DNA of 64,000 nucleotides from the NCBI GenBank assembly GCA_031772625.1, contig CM062804.1, positions 1,020,928,514 to 1,020,992,513 on the forward strand, written 5' to 3'. Positions 11,671 through 23,493 of the stretch are shown here, piece after piece. Position numbers and translations under genes: made by a program. Position 1 is the stretch's first letter. Each line of letters opens with the position of its first letter. The stretch comes from Pinus tabuliformis (taxonomy: Eukaryota > Streptophyta > Pinopsida > Pinales > Pinaceae). The notes below the pieces were generated by a model. It did no database searches, was not told where the DNA came from, and was given only the letters and a program-made list of their open reading frames with translations.

Positions 11671-13143
11671 ATGTCGGACACGGATTCAGAGTATGAGCAG
11701 CAGTATGACAGTGATTCTACAACAGAGGGTAATGTGCCACGAAGGTCTCGCAGAGGTGGCAAAGGTGGTAAGCTTCTCAGGGAAGAGCCTATTTCTTTGG
11801 TTCAATTGTAGGCTTGCCCGCTTGCAATGGATTGTTTTCGTCATCAGTCATGCTATCACTATTGTGAGCTAATTTCACAAATTCAGCATCATCGTGAATT
11901 AGCTCGCTTGTGTGTTCTACATTTACATGATGGCCATGTAAACCTCGCCGGAGTTAATTTCATTTTGTCACCAGAGAATATTGTAGAGGCCACTGGGATA
12001 CCAAATATTGGAGAGCAATGGAATAAGCGTCAGCAGCTAGAGAAGTTCTATTATGAGCCATACATCAAACCTGGGTATATGAGGCACTTGAGCAGGGTTT
12101 TTCCTTTCCAATACCTGAATGATTAGTTTGCACCTTTGATGAAACTCATCATTCGGTATTTCAATTGTGAGGGCAGATTCTCCCGTCTTTATGCATACCA
12201 TGTTCGTTTGTTGATGCATTTTACAAGGGTACGTATGATGAACATTCCATACTTCATGTTTTGCAACATAGAGAAGATGGTGCCTCTTGTACAAAGGAAG
12301 ACCCCAGCACAACAACATAACAGTATTTATCATTATGCGTTGATCAAAATCGTAGTGGTTCATCAGTTGGCACAGCAGGGCATCACTTGGGAGGATTTTA
12401 TTTCTCGTGACCTTTTCACAGTGCCTCAGCCAGCTCCAGAGATAGTTCATGATGAGGGAGAGCCTTCACAGTAGTTTGACATCCCCGAGACCGAGCATGT
12501 CAATGCTCCAGTGTATGTGACATATCAGCGAGGCCACAGGGCCTTATTTGCAGCTACACGATGAGTACTATCTCCACATGGTGTGGAAGGGGTCTCGCCT
12601 TCTTCTTCAGCACAGGTACAGGTACAGGTTTAGGACAGGGGCAAGAGGTCAATGCATGAGGAGGGCCCTTCAGGAGGCCATGATATTGATGCTACATTTA
12701 CTGATGTGGATAGGAGCTCTCCTAGCTCGGAACTGAAGGAGATCATCCAAGAGCAGAAAGCTGAGATTAATAACTTGAATGACAAATTGTTGAGAGAAGA
12801 ATGGGTGATCAACTATTTGGAGCAGTGCAATAAACAGTTAGAGGATGAACACACACTTATAGATCTACGAAAAATCCATGAAGACCGACAGGCTGCCTGA
12901 AGACATATACATGAGATGACACCTATTGAGCAGGAGATAGAAGCTGACCGGGAGACTTGGCTCGAGAGGGTCAACATTCACTTAGAGAAGTTGTTGGCGA
13001 AGGCCAATAGAGACAAAGACATGATTCATCACATGAAAAATCATTATTGGGCTCGCATGCATGTTGGCAAGGCAAAAATGAAGATTTTGCAAAGGAGGTT
13101 GAGCAAAGCACTAAAACGGCGAAAGAAGCTAGATCCACTTTGA
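11671..13143 (+). pseudogene. Decayed ORF of unknown function, probably retroelement-associated
   Basis: One reading frame can be followed for about 490 codons from ATG 11671 (MSDTDSEYEQQYDSDST) to TGA 13141, with no frameshift but six internal stops: TAG at 11809, 12124, 12472 and 12631, TGA at 12562 and 12898. All six fit C-to-T change of CAG or CGA. Regions in order: an acidic N-terminus with a basic RRSRRGGKGGK patch; a globular part (about 11830-12430) with HVNLAGVNFILSPENIVEA and hydrophobic/aromatic blocks; a low-complexity linker; and a charged, probably coiled-coil C-terminus (ELKEIIQEQKAEINNLNDKL; RRLSKALKRRKKLDPL). The middle resembles, in my judgement, the plant-transposon-associated ORFs found beside gypsy elements, but no catalytic motif is visible. 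I do not assign a function. Confidence 0.6.
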
Positions 13144-14394
13144 GTTTTGGCCGAGGCTTCACTGGCTGAGCATGACACATGATGCAGGGTCTTCACTCCA
13201 AATTTGAGCGAATTCGGAGAAAATTTTGTCATTTTGAAAATTTTGGTCCCCAAAAACAGGTTTTTTGGTTGTACGCGCAGCGCGCATGCATGCTCGCTTT
13301 TGATTGGGACACTTGCTGGAGGAAAACTTTATATTTTTGGGTTTGTCATGGTAAGTTACGCATGCTCAGCTATTGCCGAAGTATTTCATCAAGTTCTGGA
13401 CGGTCAAAAGGCACAAAAACACCATGAAAACCACCTTGCTGCCACCTTTTGCAACAACAGGAAGTACCTTTGGGAGAATGCAGTTTTGAGAGGGCAAATG
13501 AGCTCCAAATTGGAAAATTCCACTTGGGTTGGAAAGTAGACATCTAGGGCTTTCCAACGAGCTATCGTGAGCTCAATTTGGATGCTGGGATGTGCCTCAA
13601 AATCAGCCTGAAAAGTGCGCTGCGCATAGAGATCAGGCGCTGCGCATAGAGGATTTTGGCCAAATTTTCACTTTCCAGCTTAGAATTTCGGCCATTTTTC
13701 ACCAGTTTCACTCCTTGATGTGATTTTTGACTGAACATGATGTAATTTGATGTATGTAAGGTAACATGGCACTTGTCTACCTTCTTCTAGATGATTCATT
13801 CACAAATTAGCAAGAAATTAATGTAATGAATCAGTTTCCTTCTTTTTAGAGGCAGGTTGTTTTGGTCACCTAGATTCTTGCTCCATGTTTAGAATTTGTT
13901 CAAACGGCTCCTAGAAGGAGGAGCTTGACCCCTAGAGGTTAGGGAATGAGGTTAGCTTGATCTATATATGTAAATTTTCATTCAGTAGCACAGGTTGGAC
14001 TCTTGGGAAGATCTTGGCACACTATTGTACATATTTTTCATATTTTGGCTAAGGAAAGATCAGAGGTTTTGCAGCACCTGTTGGGTTTCTTGTGGTTTTC
14101 AGTTCTTGATGGTGTTATCTCTCAGTTTATTGTAAGTTTATTCATGTTTAATGTATGCCATTCCCTTCTTATGCTTCTGAAACTGAATGAATGAGTAAAT
14201 GAGTTTGAATTCATTGTTTATGGTGCTCTTCCTTTAAATTTGTTTAGTTTTACATGTTTTCGCCAGTTTGGAGAGGATCCATGTTCTCCTTTGCCCTCTT
14301 CAGCTCCTTGCCATTCTGATCCATCCATACACCTGATCAAAGGCATCAAGACTATTGCCTACCTCACCCCAACTCGAATTCTACAAAGATTTGA
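13144..14394. other. Non-coding DNA between the ORF and an LTR end
   Basis: Contains two more TGCGCTGCGCA copies (13613-13652) and otherwise no coding signal. It is probably 3' untranslated sequence and the 5' part of the LTR that ends at 14655. I cannot place the LTR start because no complete second copy is in the window. Confidence 0.4.
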
Positions 14395-14655
14395 CCTCAA
14401 TCCCCGGACCCAAAATTGTTCTTTCCCATTTCTCGAACAAAAACCCAAAAAATCTAAATCAATTTTTCCTATCAATTTACTAGCCTAAAATCAGTTCCCA
14501 TTCTAGAGTCATCTCGCACCCTATTGCTCATTTTATCGAGATTGACTGGAGAGAGCCCTCTCCTATCCTCGTAGGGCTAGCTACGAGGCTGAGCTTGGTT
14601 TGATGTTGCCTTGAGTTTTGCCTTCCTCAGCCTGAGGCAGATTTGAGCGCTAACA
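14395..14655 (+). repeat. 3' end of the 5' LTR of the Tat-like element
   Basis: Homologous to 397-587 and ending GAGCGCTAACA just before a primer-binding site, so this is the end of a 5' LTR read on the plus strand. The LTR start upstream is not determined. Confidence 0.75.
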
Positions 14656-14658
14656 TAA

Positions 14659-14676
14659 TGGCGACCATACTGGGGA
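14659..14676 (+). promoter_or_regulatory. Primer-binding site, tRNA-Asp type
   Basis: TGGCGACCATACTGGGGA lies 3 bp after the LTR end. It differs at a few positions from the TGGCGCCGTTGCCGGGGA-type site that primes many plant Tat/Athila elements, and from the well-preserved version at 37653-37670. Confidence 0.65.
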
Positions 14677-14930
14677 GAAAAATTGTTATTGTTTGCTGGT
14701 TGAGGTGTTTGTTTCATGAGTCTTAGACGGAGTTTGAAGTCATGCCAGGTAGCCTTCGAAACACTTTTTCTATGCATAAGCGAAAGTATATAAACACTGC
14801 TTCAGTCGATCTCCGGTGAGCTTGTGAATGTAGCACTTGATTTGCAATTTACCCCACTATACTTATTCGTTCTAGACCTTGGATGATTGAGTCTAGAAGT
14901 TGATAGGCTGAAAAACTTGTTTGTGTCCTT

Positions 14931-17021
14931 TTGATTGTTCGAAATAACTCCACACTGGCTTCCAGAAGACATACAAGATTAAATCCTGATCCAGATCCAC
15001 CCCCAGTATATGAGAACCCAAATCTGATTGCGAGAATACACCGACGAGAAAGTCCCATTATTCCTTTGTTTAAGTATCATTCTTGTCCTGCAATTTTTAA
15101 ATATCTTGAAGAACTTGACTTTGACGAGAAGTTTGAATTGTCGCTGTTTAAAACTGAATCCGAAAGTACACTTGATTCTCTCGTTCCAAATCCTGACTTT
15201 GCTGCAGCTCTTAAAGTTGAAAAACATAATAAATTAATTGAAAATTTTATCTTGAGGCACCTTCATAGTGACATTCAGGCTGCAAATCTTGCTGATTCCT
15301 AGAAGCTGCATCTGCGAATATTGGATCTGCTGTCACGGCTTCCGCTTCAAAAAATCCTACCGAACCGCCTTTCATTCCTACTATTCCCCTGCAACCTATA
15401 ATCACATATCAACAGTCCGCAGTGAATTCTCCTTCCTCATCCCACATCGCTTCTCCTCCTCATACTCCTCATACTTCAGCTACACCTACTCCACCAACAA
15501 CCCCCAGACCAAATCCGCCTAGAGCAATGGCTGCTCGTTTCGCACCTCTTGCTTTACCTCAGCAATTGAATGATATGCATACGGATTATCAGAGTAAGAT
15601 TCCTATATTTGATGGCACTCCTCAAAGTGTGTCCACTCAGCAACACATAGACAGAATGGAAGATTTTTGTGATTTACATGAGATTGATGAGGAGGATGTA
15701 ACTATGCGATTGTTTGTGCAAACATTGGGAGGAGAAGTAAGAAAATGGTTCACAAGCTTGGGAGCTAGAAGTGTACCTACATTGTCTGAGCTTCATAGAT
15801 AGTTTCTAGATCGTTGGGAAATCAGAAAGGATACACTTCAAATCAATGCCGAGTATAACAATATCAAGCGCAATCCTGGTGAGTTTGTCCAAGACTACGT
15901 TATCAGATTTAATACAGTTTATAATGCTATTCCAGATGATTTAAGACCATCTCAAAAATTAGCTCTTCTTAAATTCCCAGATGGTTTTGATCTGGAGATG
16001 GCTTATTCATTACGGGACAGAGATCCGTGGAGGATATGCAAAAGATTGCTGTTAGTGTTGAGGCGAATTTGAATGATAAAAGAGCTAGGATGAAAGCTAA
16101 AAAGCGAGTGACCATCAAAGAAGAAGCTTCTACATCAGATCAGATACTTCGCAAGGTAGAAAGGATGTTCGAAAAGCTCACTCTTGACAAGCCGGAACCG
16201 CAGATCTGCAATCCCAATTTCCGTGGTCAGCAACAGCCACAATTCAGAATTAAGCAGTGTGAAAAAAGAACACAAGAGCAACAGGTAAAGACTCCTCTTC
16301 AGCAAAATTTTGTTGGTCAAGAATCTGATGATGATGGTGATACTGTAGGGGAGGAAAACCATTTCTTTACTCCTGATGATCTGCCTATTTATATCACGGA
16401 ACAGGACAAATATGTTGAAAGTTTTGCCACACACAAAGATGAGGATTTTATTCTATCAAATGATGCAGCACTTGAAGAAGAATCGAGTACCAAAGAGGAT
16501 ACATGAATGCTTTGTCCGCCCAGCAGAAGCAATACTCATTAAGAAATCGAGATGTTCCCATAAACCCCATTAAGAAGAAGAAGGAGATTTCGACAAAAAA
16601 TGATTCAGTTGTACCACAGAAGAAAGGAAAAGAGATAATTGATCCCGCAGCAAGTAAATCATCATCAGCAGACAAGGTAAATCAGCCACCAAACACAATG
16701 AGGGATAAAGGTGAAAAAAGAGAACTTCTGGTCAAAGAGGTTGAAAAGGTTTCGGCATTTAATTTGGAGAATGAAATTTCAAAACTGAAAGTATCTATTC
16801 CTTTGACTGAAATAATGAAGAACAACAACTACCGAGGTCAAGTCTCCAAAATTCTGAATTTTGATCCAATGTTTGACACGGTAAATGTTGAAGATGATCA
16901 GCCAGAATTGATCTTTAGGCCTGCTTTAGATGGAGAGTCTCCTGAAAGTGATGTTCCTCCCTTTTATATCAGTTTGAGGTTGCATGAATATGTTTTACAC
17001 AATGCTATGTTTGACTCGGGT
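14931..17021 (+). pseudogene. gag and start of protease, Tat-like gypsy element
   Basis: Pieces in three frames make up a gag. 14931-15302 is the N-terminus. 15422-16020 is the capsid-like retrotransposon gag domain (TQQHIDRMEDFCDLHEID, GGEVRKWFTSLGARS, then FLDRW and EFVQDYVIRF), with a TAG at 15800 where CAG is expected. 16027-16506 is a linker rich in K/E/Q. 16503-17021 is the gag/protease spacer ending in the protease active-site residues FDSG. Frameshifts lie near 15302-15422, about 16025 and about 16505. No CCHC knuckle was seen. The protease is cut after its catalytic triad by the element at 17022-22906 and continues at 22912. Confidence 0.8.
17017..17021. repeat. Target-site duplication CGGGT, left
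   Basis: CGGGT directly before the TGATCC terminus; the partner lies at 22907-22911. The duplication falls in the codons for the protease active-site region of the host element. Confidence 0.9.
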
Positions 17022-17651
17022 TGATCCAGGTGGATATTGGTGGCCACCTGCCAAGTCCACCTGGACCCCCACCATTGTCTTTCTCAGCATTTTCAGTTTC
17101 CTTAATTGTAGCACAACTTACTATTTTTAGCAGTTTTTCGGGTCCTGAACTTCCGGAGCCGTTTTGAGGCCCTAAACGACGTTTTTTGGGGAATCCGGGG
17201 GCAACATGGGTCCATGTAATGGACCGATGCTGTCCGTTCCAACAATGATAGTGCTCGGATAGATCTTTCTAATGAGCTATTGTACACGTCAAACGGAGAT
17301 CATATGCCAAAGTTACGGCCCCGGGAAGTTGATGTACCAATTTACCCCAAATGAGGCCCACAGTTTGGCGTTTCATCTCCTAGGGTTAGGTTTTGGAATG
17401 TTAAGGGTTTTTCCATTGTTTCTCAACAATAAATAGGCCTTCGAGCCTCATTGTAACACAGTTCAGAGGCATGTAGCCATCACATCTCTTCTCAAAGATA
17501 AGCTACCATCGCCCTAGCTGGTTTATTTCCATTTCTGGTTGTAAGCATATTTCAGTATTTTCCATTAATGAAATGAAGTATTATTTCCGCTGCATCTTTG
17601 TGTATATGGTTATCTCTGTAATTTGTTGCGTTCCTGTTTAAATCCGGATCA
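17022..17651 (+). repeat. 5' LTR of the nested gypsy element
   Basis: Starts TGATCCAGGTGG and ends AAATCCGGATCA directly before the PBS. An ACAATAAATAGGCC block near 17428 is a plausible TATA region, followed by the U3/R-like CATTGTAACACAG. It is nearly identical to 22278-22906. Confidence 0.95.
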
Positions 17652-17652
17652 G

Positions 17653-17664
17653 TGGTATCAGAGC
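17653..17664 (+). promoter_or_regulatory. Primer-binding site, initiator tRNA-Met
   Basis: TGGTATCAGAGC one base after the 5' LTR end; the standard plant iMet-complementary site. Confidence 0.95.
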
Positions 17665-17782
17665 GGTCTGCTTTTTCTCTGTTTTTATTTGCATGTCCCC
17701 AACAAGGTCGGGATATAAGGAGTTAGGGCTTGAACTGGTTGAACCTTTGCAAGACTAGCCTCGCAAATCCCGACGGCCTCCC

Positions 17783-18697
17783 ATGGCGGACGAGAAGAAA
17801 GACGAGGGGGCAGGAGATCCCATCAAAATCTTGCTCGAAGAAGACCTCGAGCGACAACGGAACGCGATGATGGACAGCTTTGCCCAGATCCTTCAGCGGC
17901 TACCCAGAAGCGGTGCATCGGCTTCCAGCAGCTCCTCTGGAAACGCCACACCCTTTAAGGTATAACTTAATTTTGAAATCCCCATATTCGAGGGTCAGAT
18001 AGACGCCGATGCTGTAGATAAATGGTTAAATCTGCTAGAGGGTTATTTTTCTGTTCATGAATTTTCGAGTCGGGAAAAGATTGTTTTTGCTCTTCTCAAA
18101 GCAGCCCCCCACGTCAAGGACTGGTGGGAAACCTACTGCGAGCAGAAGGATGAAAGTACTGGCTCACTATTTTCAGCCGCACCCACCTGGGATTCGTTCC
18201 GGGATGCCATCAAGGAGCAGTACTACCCTGTCGGAAGCTATGAGGATGAATACATAAAGTGGACCACGCTGCGGCAGGGAAGGGACCAAGACGTGCCGGA
18301 GTTCACCAATCTTTTCCATACCCTTCGCACAAAGTTGGGTATCAAGGATTCGGAGCAACATTTGATACTCAAATACCGTGGTTGCCTGCACAAGTACATC
18401 CAGGAAGAAATACAATTCCTAAACATCCCCTTGCTCGGCGCAGGATACCGATATGCCATCAAGGTCGAGCAGAAGTTTAAACAAAAGAAGCGAGACTTTG
18501 GATCTGCGAATCCAAAGCAGGGGAAAGGTGCCCCTAAACCACAGAAAAAAGGACAGAGCCAAGGCGGGACAGCCCAAGACAACCAGCCGAAGCTGCAAGC
18601 AAAGAAAAACGCCGCGAAGCCGAGAAAGGACACTGGAAAATGGTGCGAGTTCCATAAGAGCTCCACTCACAACACAAGTGAGTGTCGGGCCAAGTAG
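17783..18697 (+). pseudogene. gag of the nested gypsy element
   Basis: Begins MADEKKDEGAGDPIK. An in-frame TAA at 17963 (CAA expected from its context) interrupts an otherwise continuous frame. After it come FEGQIDADAVDKWLN, LLKAAPHVKDWWETY and WDSFRDAIKEQYYPVGSYED, the typical retrotransposon gag domain. A lysine-rich linker follows, then a knuckle-like CEFHKSSTHNTSEC (a C/H/H/C arrangement found in many plant gypsy gags). A TAG at 18695 ends the frame, but the same frame continues into the protease, so gag and pol were probably one ORF. Confidence 0.85.
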
Positions 18698-19045
18698 TCA
18701 CTGGTGGCTGAGCTAAAGGTTTCAGAATCAGATGCATGTTCTGACTCTGAGTTAGAACCCGATAAGGGGTATGAAAAAGGGAAGCAGATCATTGATGCGG
18801 ATCCCAGCGCCACTGTTGCTACCGCAAAGATCCAGAAAAATGAACCCGAAGATCCAAAGGAGGAGGAGCGTCTCTTCCACTCCCAGATGTGGGTAAAGGG
18901 CTCCCCGATACAGTTCATTGTTGATAGCGGGAGTCAAAAGAACCTCATTTCGGCAGAGGTCGTGAAGCGGTTGGGCTTACCGACCACAGCACATTACAAC
19001 CATACACCATTGTGTGGCTTCACCAAGGGCGAGATCTTCGCGTGA
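18698..19045 (+). pseudogene. Aspartic protease of the nested gypsy element, N-terminal part
   Basis: In frame with gag. An acidic linker precedes [20 protein letters not shown], which holds the intact DSG catalytic triad. The frame closes at 19045; the continuation ([10 protein letters not shown]) lies in the next frame from 19012. The overlap marks a single-base indel near 19040. Confidence 0.85.
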
Positions 19046-22000
19046 GCCAGCAGTGTCGCCTTCCATACAACATCAAGCCCTTCACGGATGAGGTATTGTG
19101 TGACATTGCTCCCCTTGAAGTTTGTGATGTATTACTAGGACAACCATACTTGTGGAAGCGACATGCTGTGTATGAATCAAGGCCCCGTGCTGTTATTATT
19201 ACATTGGGAAATAAGTTGTTCAGGATACCAGAGGTAGCACCACCTGCCGCCATCTCTTTGATTACTGCAAAACAATGCAGTAAGATTATTTCCAAAACCA
19301 GGAAATTTGTTTTCCTGATGATACGCCCTCAAGGGAAGAAGAAGACAGTGGCCGCGGCCTCCAAACGGGGTCCCTCTGCACGACAGCTACAGATGGACAA
19401 GATTGTGGAGGAGTACGAAGACATCTTCACCTCCCCGGCAGGGGTTCCTCTGCACTGTCAAGTCAAGCACTCCATCGATCTGACCCCAGGTGCGCCGCTA
19501 CCCAATGGACCAATTTATCGGCGCTCCATTCTGGAGAACAATGAAATCAAGAGGCAGATTCAGGAGCTCCTGCAGAAAGGTCACATCCGTCCGAGTTCAT
19601 CGCCCTGTGGGAGCCCGATCGTGTTGGTACAGAAGAAGGATGGGACGTGGAGACTCTGTATTGACTATCGGGCGCTGAACAAGATCACTGTCCGTAATAG
19701 GTACCCGATACCACGGATTGATGAACTCCTAGACCAACTAAAGGGGGCGAAATATTTCAGCAAGATCGATATGAAGTCAGGATATCACCAGGTACCAATC
19801 GAACCCTCAGATGTGTGGAAGACTGCCTTCAAATCCAAGGAGGGCCTCTTCGAATGGTTGGTCATGCCTTTCGGATTGACGAATGCTCCTGTAACCTTTA
19901 TGAGGCTAATGGATGACATCTTGCGGCCATTCACCAACTCCTTTGTAGTAGTATACTTGGATGACATTCTGATCTTCAGCCAGAGTTGGGAAGAGCACCT
20001 CCACCACATCCGACAGGTTCTCCAAACACTGCGGAAACACAAGCTATGTGCCAATTTGGAGAAATGCACTTTTGGCATGACCGAGGTTCAGTATCTGGGA
20101 TACATCATTGATGAACAGGGGGTGCATGTCGATCCAGCCAAGGTCCAAGTCATTCGGGATTGGCCCTCTCCAACCACTCTAACAGAGCTCCGCAGCTTTC
20201 TAGGTCTTGCCAACTTCTACCGCAGGTTTGTGCTGGGGTTTTCTCATATTTCTTGGCCCTTGAGTCAAGTCACCAAGGGAGGGGCGAAAGCAAAATTCTT
20301 TTGGTCTGAATCTCAACAGAAGGCATTCAGGGAGTTGAAGGATCGCCTCTGCACGGCACCAGTGCTCGCGTTACCAGATTTACAACAACCATTTGAGGTC
20401 GAGACAGATGCCTCTGACTATGCTATTGGGGCAGTCCTTACTCAACATGGACATCCAGTGGCATATCACAGTGAAACACTTTCAGATACAGTCCGGAAGT
20501 ACCCCACTTATGATAAAGAGATGTATTCCATTGTACAGGCCTGTCGACAATGGAAGCATTACATTTTGGGGAAGGAAACGGTCATCCACACAGACCACCG
20601 ACCCCTGCAGTTCATACAGACCCAAGGGAAATTGCAGAATGATCACCATCAGAAGTGGTCTACACACCTGCAACAGTTTCACTTGAATATCAAGTATAAA
20701 AATGGCAGCACCAATAATGTTGTAGATTGCCTCAGTCGACCACCGATCATGGCGCTGACCACCGTGCTCAACTCTTGTGGGCACGAGATTTCTGATTGGC
20801 CACTTCTCTACAAAAGCGACCCAGAATTCGGCCACACATACCAGACACTCTTGGAGGGTCGGCATGTTGCAGACTTTCACCTCCAGGATGCCCTATTATG
20901 CCACCTCGGTCACCTTTGTGTTCCTTCAAGCGAGCGTGCCAAGATGATTTGGGAAGCACACTACAGTCGGGCTGCTGGGCATTTCGGGGTCGAGAAAACA
21001 GTGGCACTACTGCAAAATTATTTCTATTGGCCGAATCTTCGACAGGATGTTGGGAAGTACATCCGATCATGTACTGCCTGTGCCATTGCCAAACCGACCA
21101 TTAAGAAGCAAGGCCTCTATACCCCGTTGCCTACCCCTAGTCGACCTTGGGAATCCATCTCCATGGATTACATGTCAGGCCTTCCTTCCACTAAGCATGG
21201 AAATGACTGTGTTTTTGTGGTCGTCGACAGGTTCTCGAAGATGGCCATTATGGTGGCCTGCAAGAAGAATATCACAGCAGAAGCCACTGCTAAACTCTTC
21301 TTTGAACGAGTGTGGGTGCACTTTGGGATCCCACAGTCTATCATCTCAGATCGGGACAGTCGGTTTCTCGACACATTTTGGTCCAGTCTCTGGTCAATGC
21401 TGGACACCAAACTCACGAAGTCCACAGCCTTCCATCCTCAAACTGATGGCCAGACAGAGGTTGTCAATAGGATGATTGTGCACATTCTGTGCATGTATAA
21501 CTCAAAGCATCCACGCACATGGGACAAGAGCCTCCCCTATGTTCAGCACAGCTACAACCGAGCTCTTCACAGCTCCACTGGCCATAGCCCTTTTCAGGTG
21601 GGTTTGGGATTCCAGCCACTATGCCCCATTGATGTGGCCATGCCACTTGCAGCTACTCACATGAATTTAGCTCATGTCCAGTCTGAAACAGATAAGGCCA
21701 CCAGCTTCATTGAGCGCATCCAACATATTCGCCAGCACGTCCATGACATTCTTGAGAAATCAAATGCCAAGTACAAGCAGCGACATGATCAACATCGGGT
21801 GCCACACAAGTTTCAGGTGGGCGACAAAGTCTGGTTGCATTTGCAAAAGGAACGCCTTACTGGAGCCTATCGGAAATTGAGACCACTCCGATATGGTCCT
21901 TACACCATTACTAAGGCTATGGGAGACAATGCATTTGAGCTCAGCATTCCCCCATTCCTTGGCCTGCACCCAGTGTTCAATGTGGACCGCCTTCGGCCAT

Positions 22001-22266
22001 ACTTTCCACCATTGCTAGACACATCCGACATTGCAGAACAGCTCAAACCCACAGAATTAAATCCAGATTGCATGGAACAAGCTGCAACTGATCGAATCAT
22101 GGACACACAGATCAAGAACACTCGCCAACAGAATATCCAACTGTATCGAGTTGTCAAAGCAGGCCAACTCCTTCAGCAGGGCAAGTGGCTCACCAGGGAA
22201 CAAGTTCAGCAGAAGTTTCCTCATCTCATGGAGGAGCTCAACGCAATGGGGACCATTGCTTCCTAA
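19012..22266 (+). CDS. pol polyprotein of the nested gypsy element (protease end, RT, RNase H, integrase)
   Basis: An open frame of 1084 codons; its first methionine is not the natural start. By rough residue number: 30-65 protease end ([13 protein letters not shown]); 150-390 reverse transcriptase with [35 protein letters not shown] and the catalytic VYLDDIL; 460-580 RNase H with [24 protein letters not shown] and HTDHRPLQF, so the D-E-D residues are kept; 640-700 integrase zinc domain ([10 protein letters not shown]...SCTAC); 705-860 integrase core with SMDYM, SDRDSRF and DGQTEVVN, so D-D-E is intact; then a [17 protein letters not shown] linker. A C-terminal [18 protein letters not shown] block lies where a chromodomain would be, but lacks its aromatic cage. 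The protein was probably active at insertion. Confidence 0.92.
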   Translation: MWLHQGRDLRVSQQCRLPYNIKPFTDEVLCDIAPLEVCDVLLGQPYLWKRHAVYESRPRAVIITLGNKLFRIPEVAPPAAISLITAKQCSKIISKTRKFVFLMIRPQGKKKTVAAASKRGPSARQLQMDKIVEEYEDIFTSPAGVPLHCQVKHSIDLTPGAPLPNGPIYRRSILENNEIKRQIQELLQKGHIRPSSSPCGSPIVLVQKKDGTWRLCIDYRALNKITVRNRYPIPRIDELLDQLKGAKYFSKIDMKSGYHQVPIEPSDVWKTAFKSKEGLFEWLVMPFGLTNAPVTFMRLMDDILRPFTNSFVVVYLDDILIFSQSWEEHLHHIRQVLQTLRKHKLCANLEKCTFGMTEVQYLGYIIDEQGVHVDPAKVQVIRDWPSPTTLTELRSFLGLANFYRRFVLGFSHISWPLSQVTKGGAKAKFFWSESQQKAFRELKDRLCTAPVLALPDLQQPFEVETDASDYAIGAVLTQHGHPVAYHSETLSDTVRKYPTYDKEMYSIVQACRQWKHYILGKETVIHTDHRPLQFIQTQGKLQNDHHQKWSTHLQQFHLNIKYKNGSTNNVVDCLSRPPIMALTTVLNSCGHEISDWPLLYKSDPEFGHTYQTLLEGRHVADFHLQDALLCHLGHLCVPSSERAKMIWEAHYSRAAGHFGVEKTVALLQNYFYWPNLRQDVGKYIRSCTACAIAKPTIKKQGLYTPLPTPSRPWESISMDYMSGLPSTKHGNDCVFVVVDRFSKMAIMVACKKNITAEATAKLFFERVWVHFGIPQSIISDRDSRFLDTFWSSLWSMLDTKLTKSTAFHPQTDGQTEVVNRMIVHILCMYNSKHPRTWDKSLPYVQHSYNRALHSSTGHSPFQVGLGFQPLCPIDVAMPLAATHMNLAHVQSETDKATSFIERIQHIRQHVHDILEKSNAKYKQRHDQHRVPHKFQVGDKVWLHLQKERLTGAYRKLRPLRYGPYTITKAMGDNAFELSIPPFLGLHPVFNVDRLRPYFPPLLDTSDIAEQLKPTELNPDCMEQAATDRIMDTQIKNTRQQNIQLYRVVKAGQLLQQGKWLTREQVQQKFPHLMEELNAMGTIAS

Positions 22267-22277
22267 GGGGGGAGGAA
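22265..22277 (+). promoter_or_regulatory. Polypurine tract
   Basis: AAGGGGGGAGGAA directly precedes the TGATCC start of the 3' LTR, as needed for plus-strand DNA priming. Confidence 0.9.
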
Positions 22278-22906
22278 TGATCCAGGTGGATATTGGTGGC
22301 CACCTGCCAAGTCCACCTGGACCCCCACCATTGTCTTTCTCAGCATTTTCAGTTTCCTTAATTGTAGCACAACTTACTATTTTTAGCAGTTTTTCGGGTC
22401 CTGAACTTCCGGAGCCGTTTTGAGGCCCTAAACGACATTTTTTGGGGAATCCGGGGCAACATGGGTCCATGGAATGGACCGATGTTGCCCGTTCCAACAA
22501 TGATAGTGCTCAGATAGATATTTCTAATGAGCTATTGTATGCGTCAAACGGAGATCATATGCCAAAGTTACGACCCCGGGAAGTTGATGTACCAATTTAC
22601 CCCAAACGGGGTCCACAGTTTGGCGTTTCATCTCCTAGGGTTAGGTTTTGGAATGTTAAGGGTTTTTCCATTGTTTCTCAACAATAAATAGGCCTTCGAG
22701 CCTCATTGTAACACAGTTCAGAGGCATGTAGCCATCACATATCTTCTCAGAGATAAGCTACCATCGCCCTAGCTGGTTTCTTTCCATTTCTGGTTGTAAG
22801 CATATTTCAGTATTTTCCATTAATGAAATGAAGTATTATTTCCGCTACATCTTTGTGTATATGGTTATCTCTGTAATTTGTTGCATTCCTGTTTAAATCC
22901 GGATCA
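22278..22906 (+). repeat. 3' LTR of the nested gypsy element
   Basis: Copy of 17022-17651 with about 3% differences. It is followed by the TSD CGGGT at 22907-22911. Confidence 0.95.
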
Positions 22907-22911
22907 CGGGT

Positions 22912-23355
22912 GCTTCGCACAATTTGATGCCAAAAGCAATCATGGAAAAGTTGGGATTAGATATTACAAGAAAATACCATGATTTGTATTCATTTGATTC
23001 CAGCCATGTAAAGTGTATCGGATTGATCAAGGACCTGGTGGTAAGCTTAGATCAAATTCCAGCTAAGAATGTCTTGATGGATGTGGTTGTGGCAGACATT
23101 CCTCCGCGTTTTGGTATGCTACTTTCAAGATCTTGGGGTGCTAAGTTGAAAGGTACACTACAATTATATTTTTCTTATGCTACAATTCTAGTCTTTGGTC
23201 AAGTGAGAAAGCTATATCGGGAGCAGAAGATGAAATACATGATAACAAGCAAAGAAAAACCAATCAATCATCCTGTAAATTATGTACATACAGCTTTGGA
23301 GTCATTTGTTTTGTTTGCTGATAGTTTTAATGAGATAGATAGTCAATTAGTTTAG
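22912..23355 (+). pseudogene. Protease remainder of the Tat-like element
   Basis: Continues the protease broken at 17021: ASHNLMPKAIMEKLGL is the expected sequence after the DSG triad, and FGMLLSRSWGAKLKG corresponds to the flap/ILG region of plant gypsy proteases. The frame is the one left at 17021, allowing for the 5-bp duplication. It ends at a TAG (23353) that begins a run of five stops before the next domain. Confidence 0.85.
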
Positions 23356-23493
23356 GCAGAAGATATACCATAAATCACTGAGAATTTTAGAGAGGTTCTG
23401 CAGAAAGAAAGGAGTGAAAAACAAGATAGTATGGAGCAAACAGTTGAAGATAATGGGTAGCAAAAAGGAAAAACATAGCTAACACAATTTTAG
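23356..23493 (+). pseudogene. Linker with clustered stops between protease and RNase H
   Basis: The frame of the flanking domains runs through with stops at 23371 (TAA), 23458, 23476 and 23491 (TAG). All four can come from glutamine codons by one C-to-T change, as can the TAG at 23353. The linker is Q/E/K-rich, so the clustering reflects its many CAR codons. Confidence 0.7.

Larger units (their letters stand above)
17022..22906 (+). mobile_element. Nearly complete Ty3/gypsy retrotransposon nested in the Tat-like element
   Basis: A 5885-bp element with TG...CA termini, 5-bp TSD, 630/629-bp LTRs, PBS, gag, protease, RT, RNase H, integrase and a polypurine tract. The LTRs differ at roughly 20 positions, mostly C/T or G/A transitions, so the insertion is not recent but is far younger than its host. 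The coding region has three visible lesions: TAA at 17963, TAG at 18695 and a frameshift near 19040. Otherwise pol is open for 1084 codons, making this the best-preserved element in the window. Confidence 0.95.
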
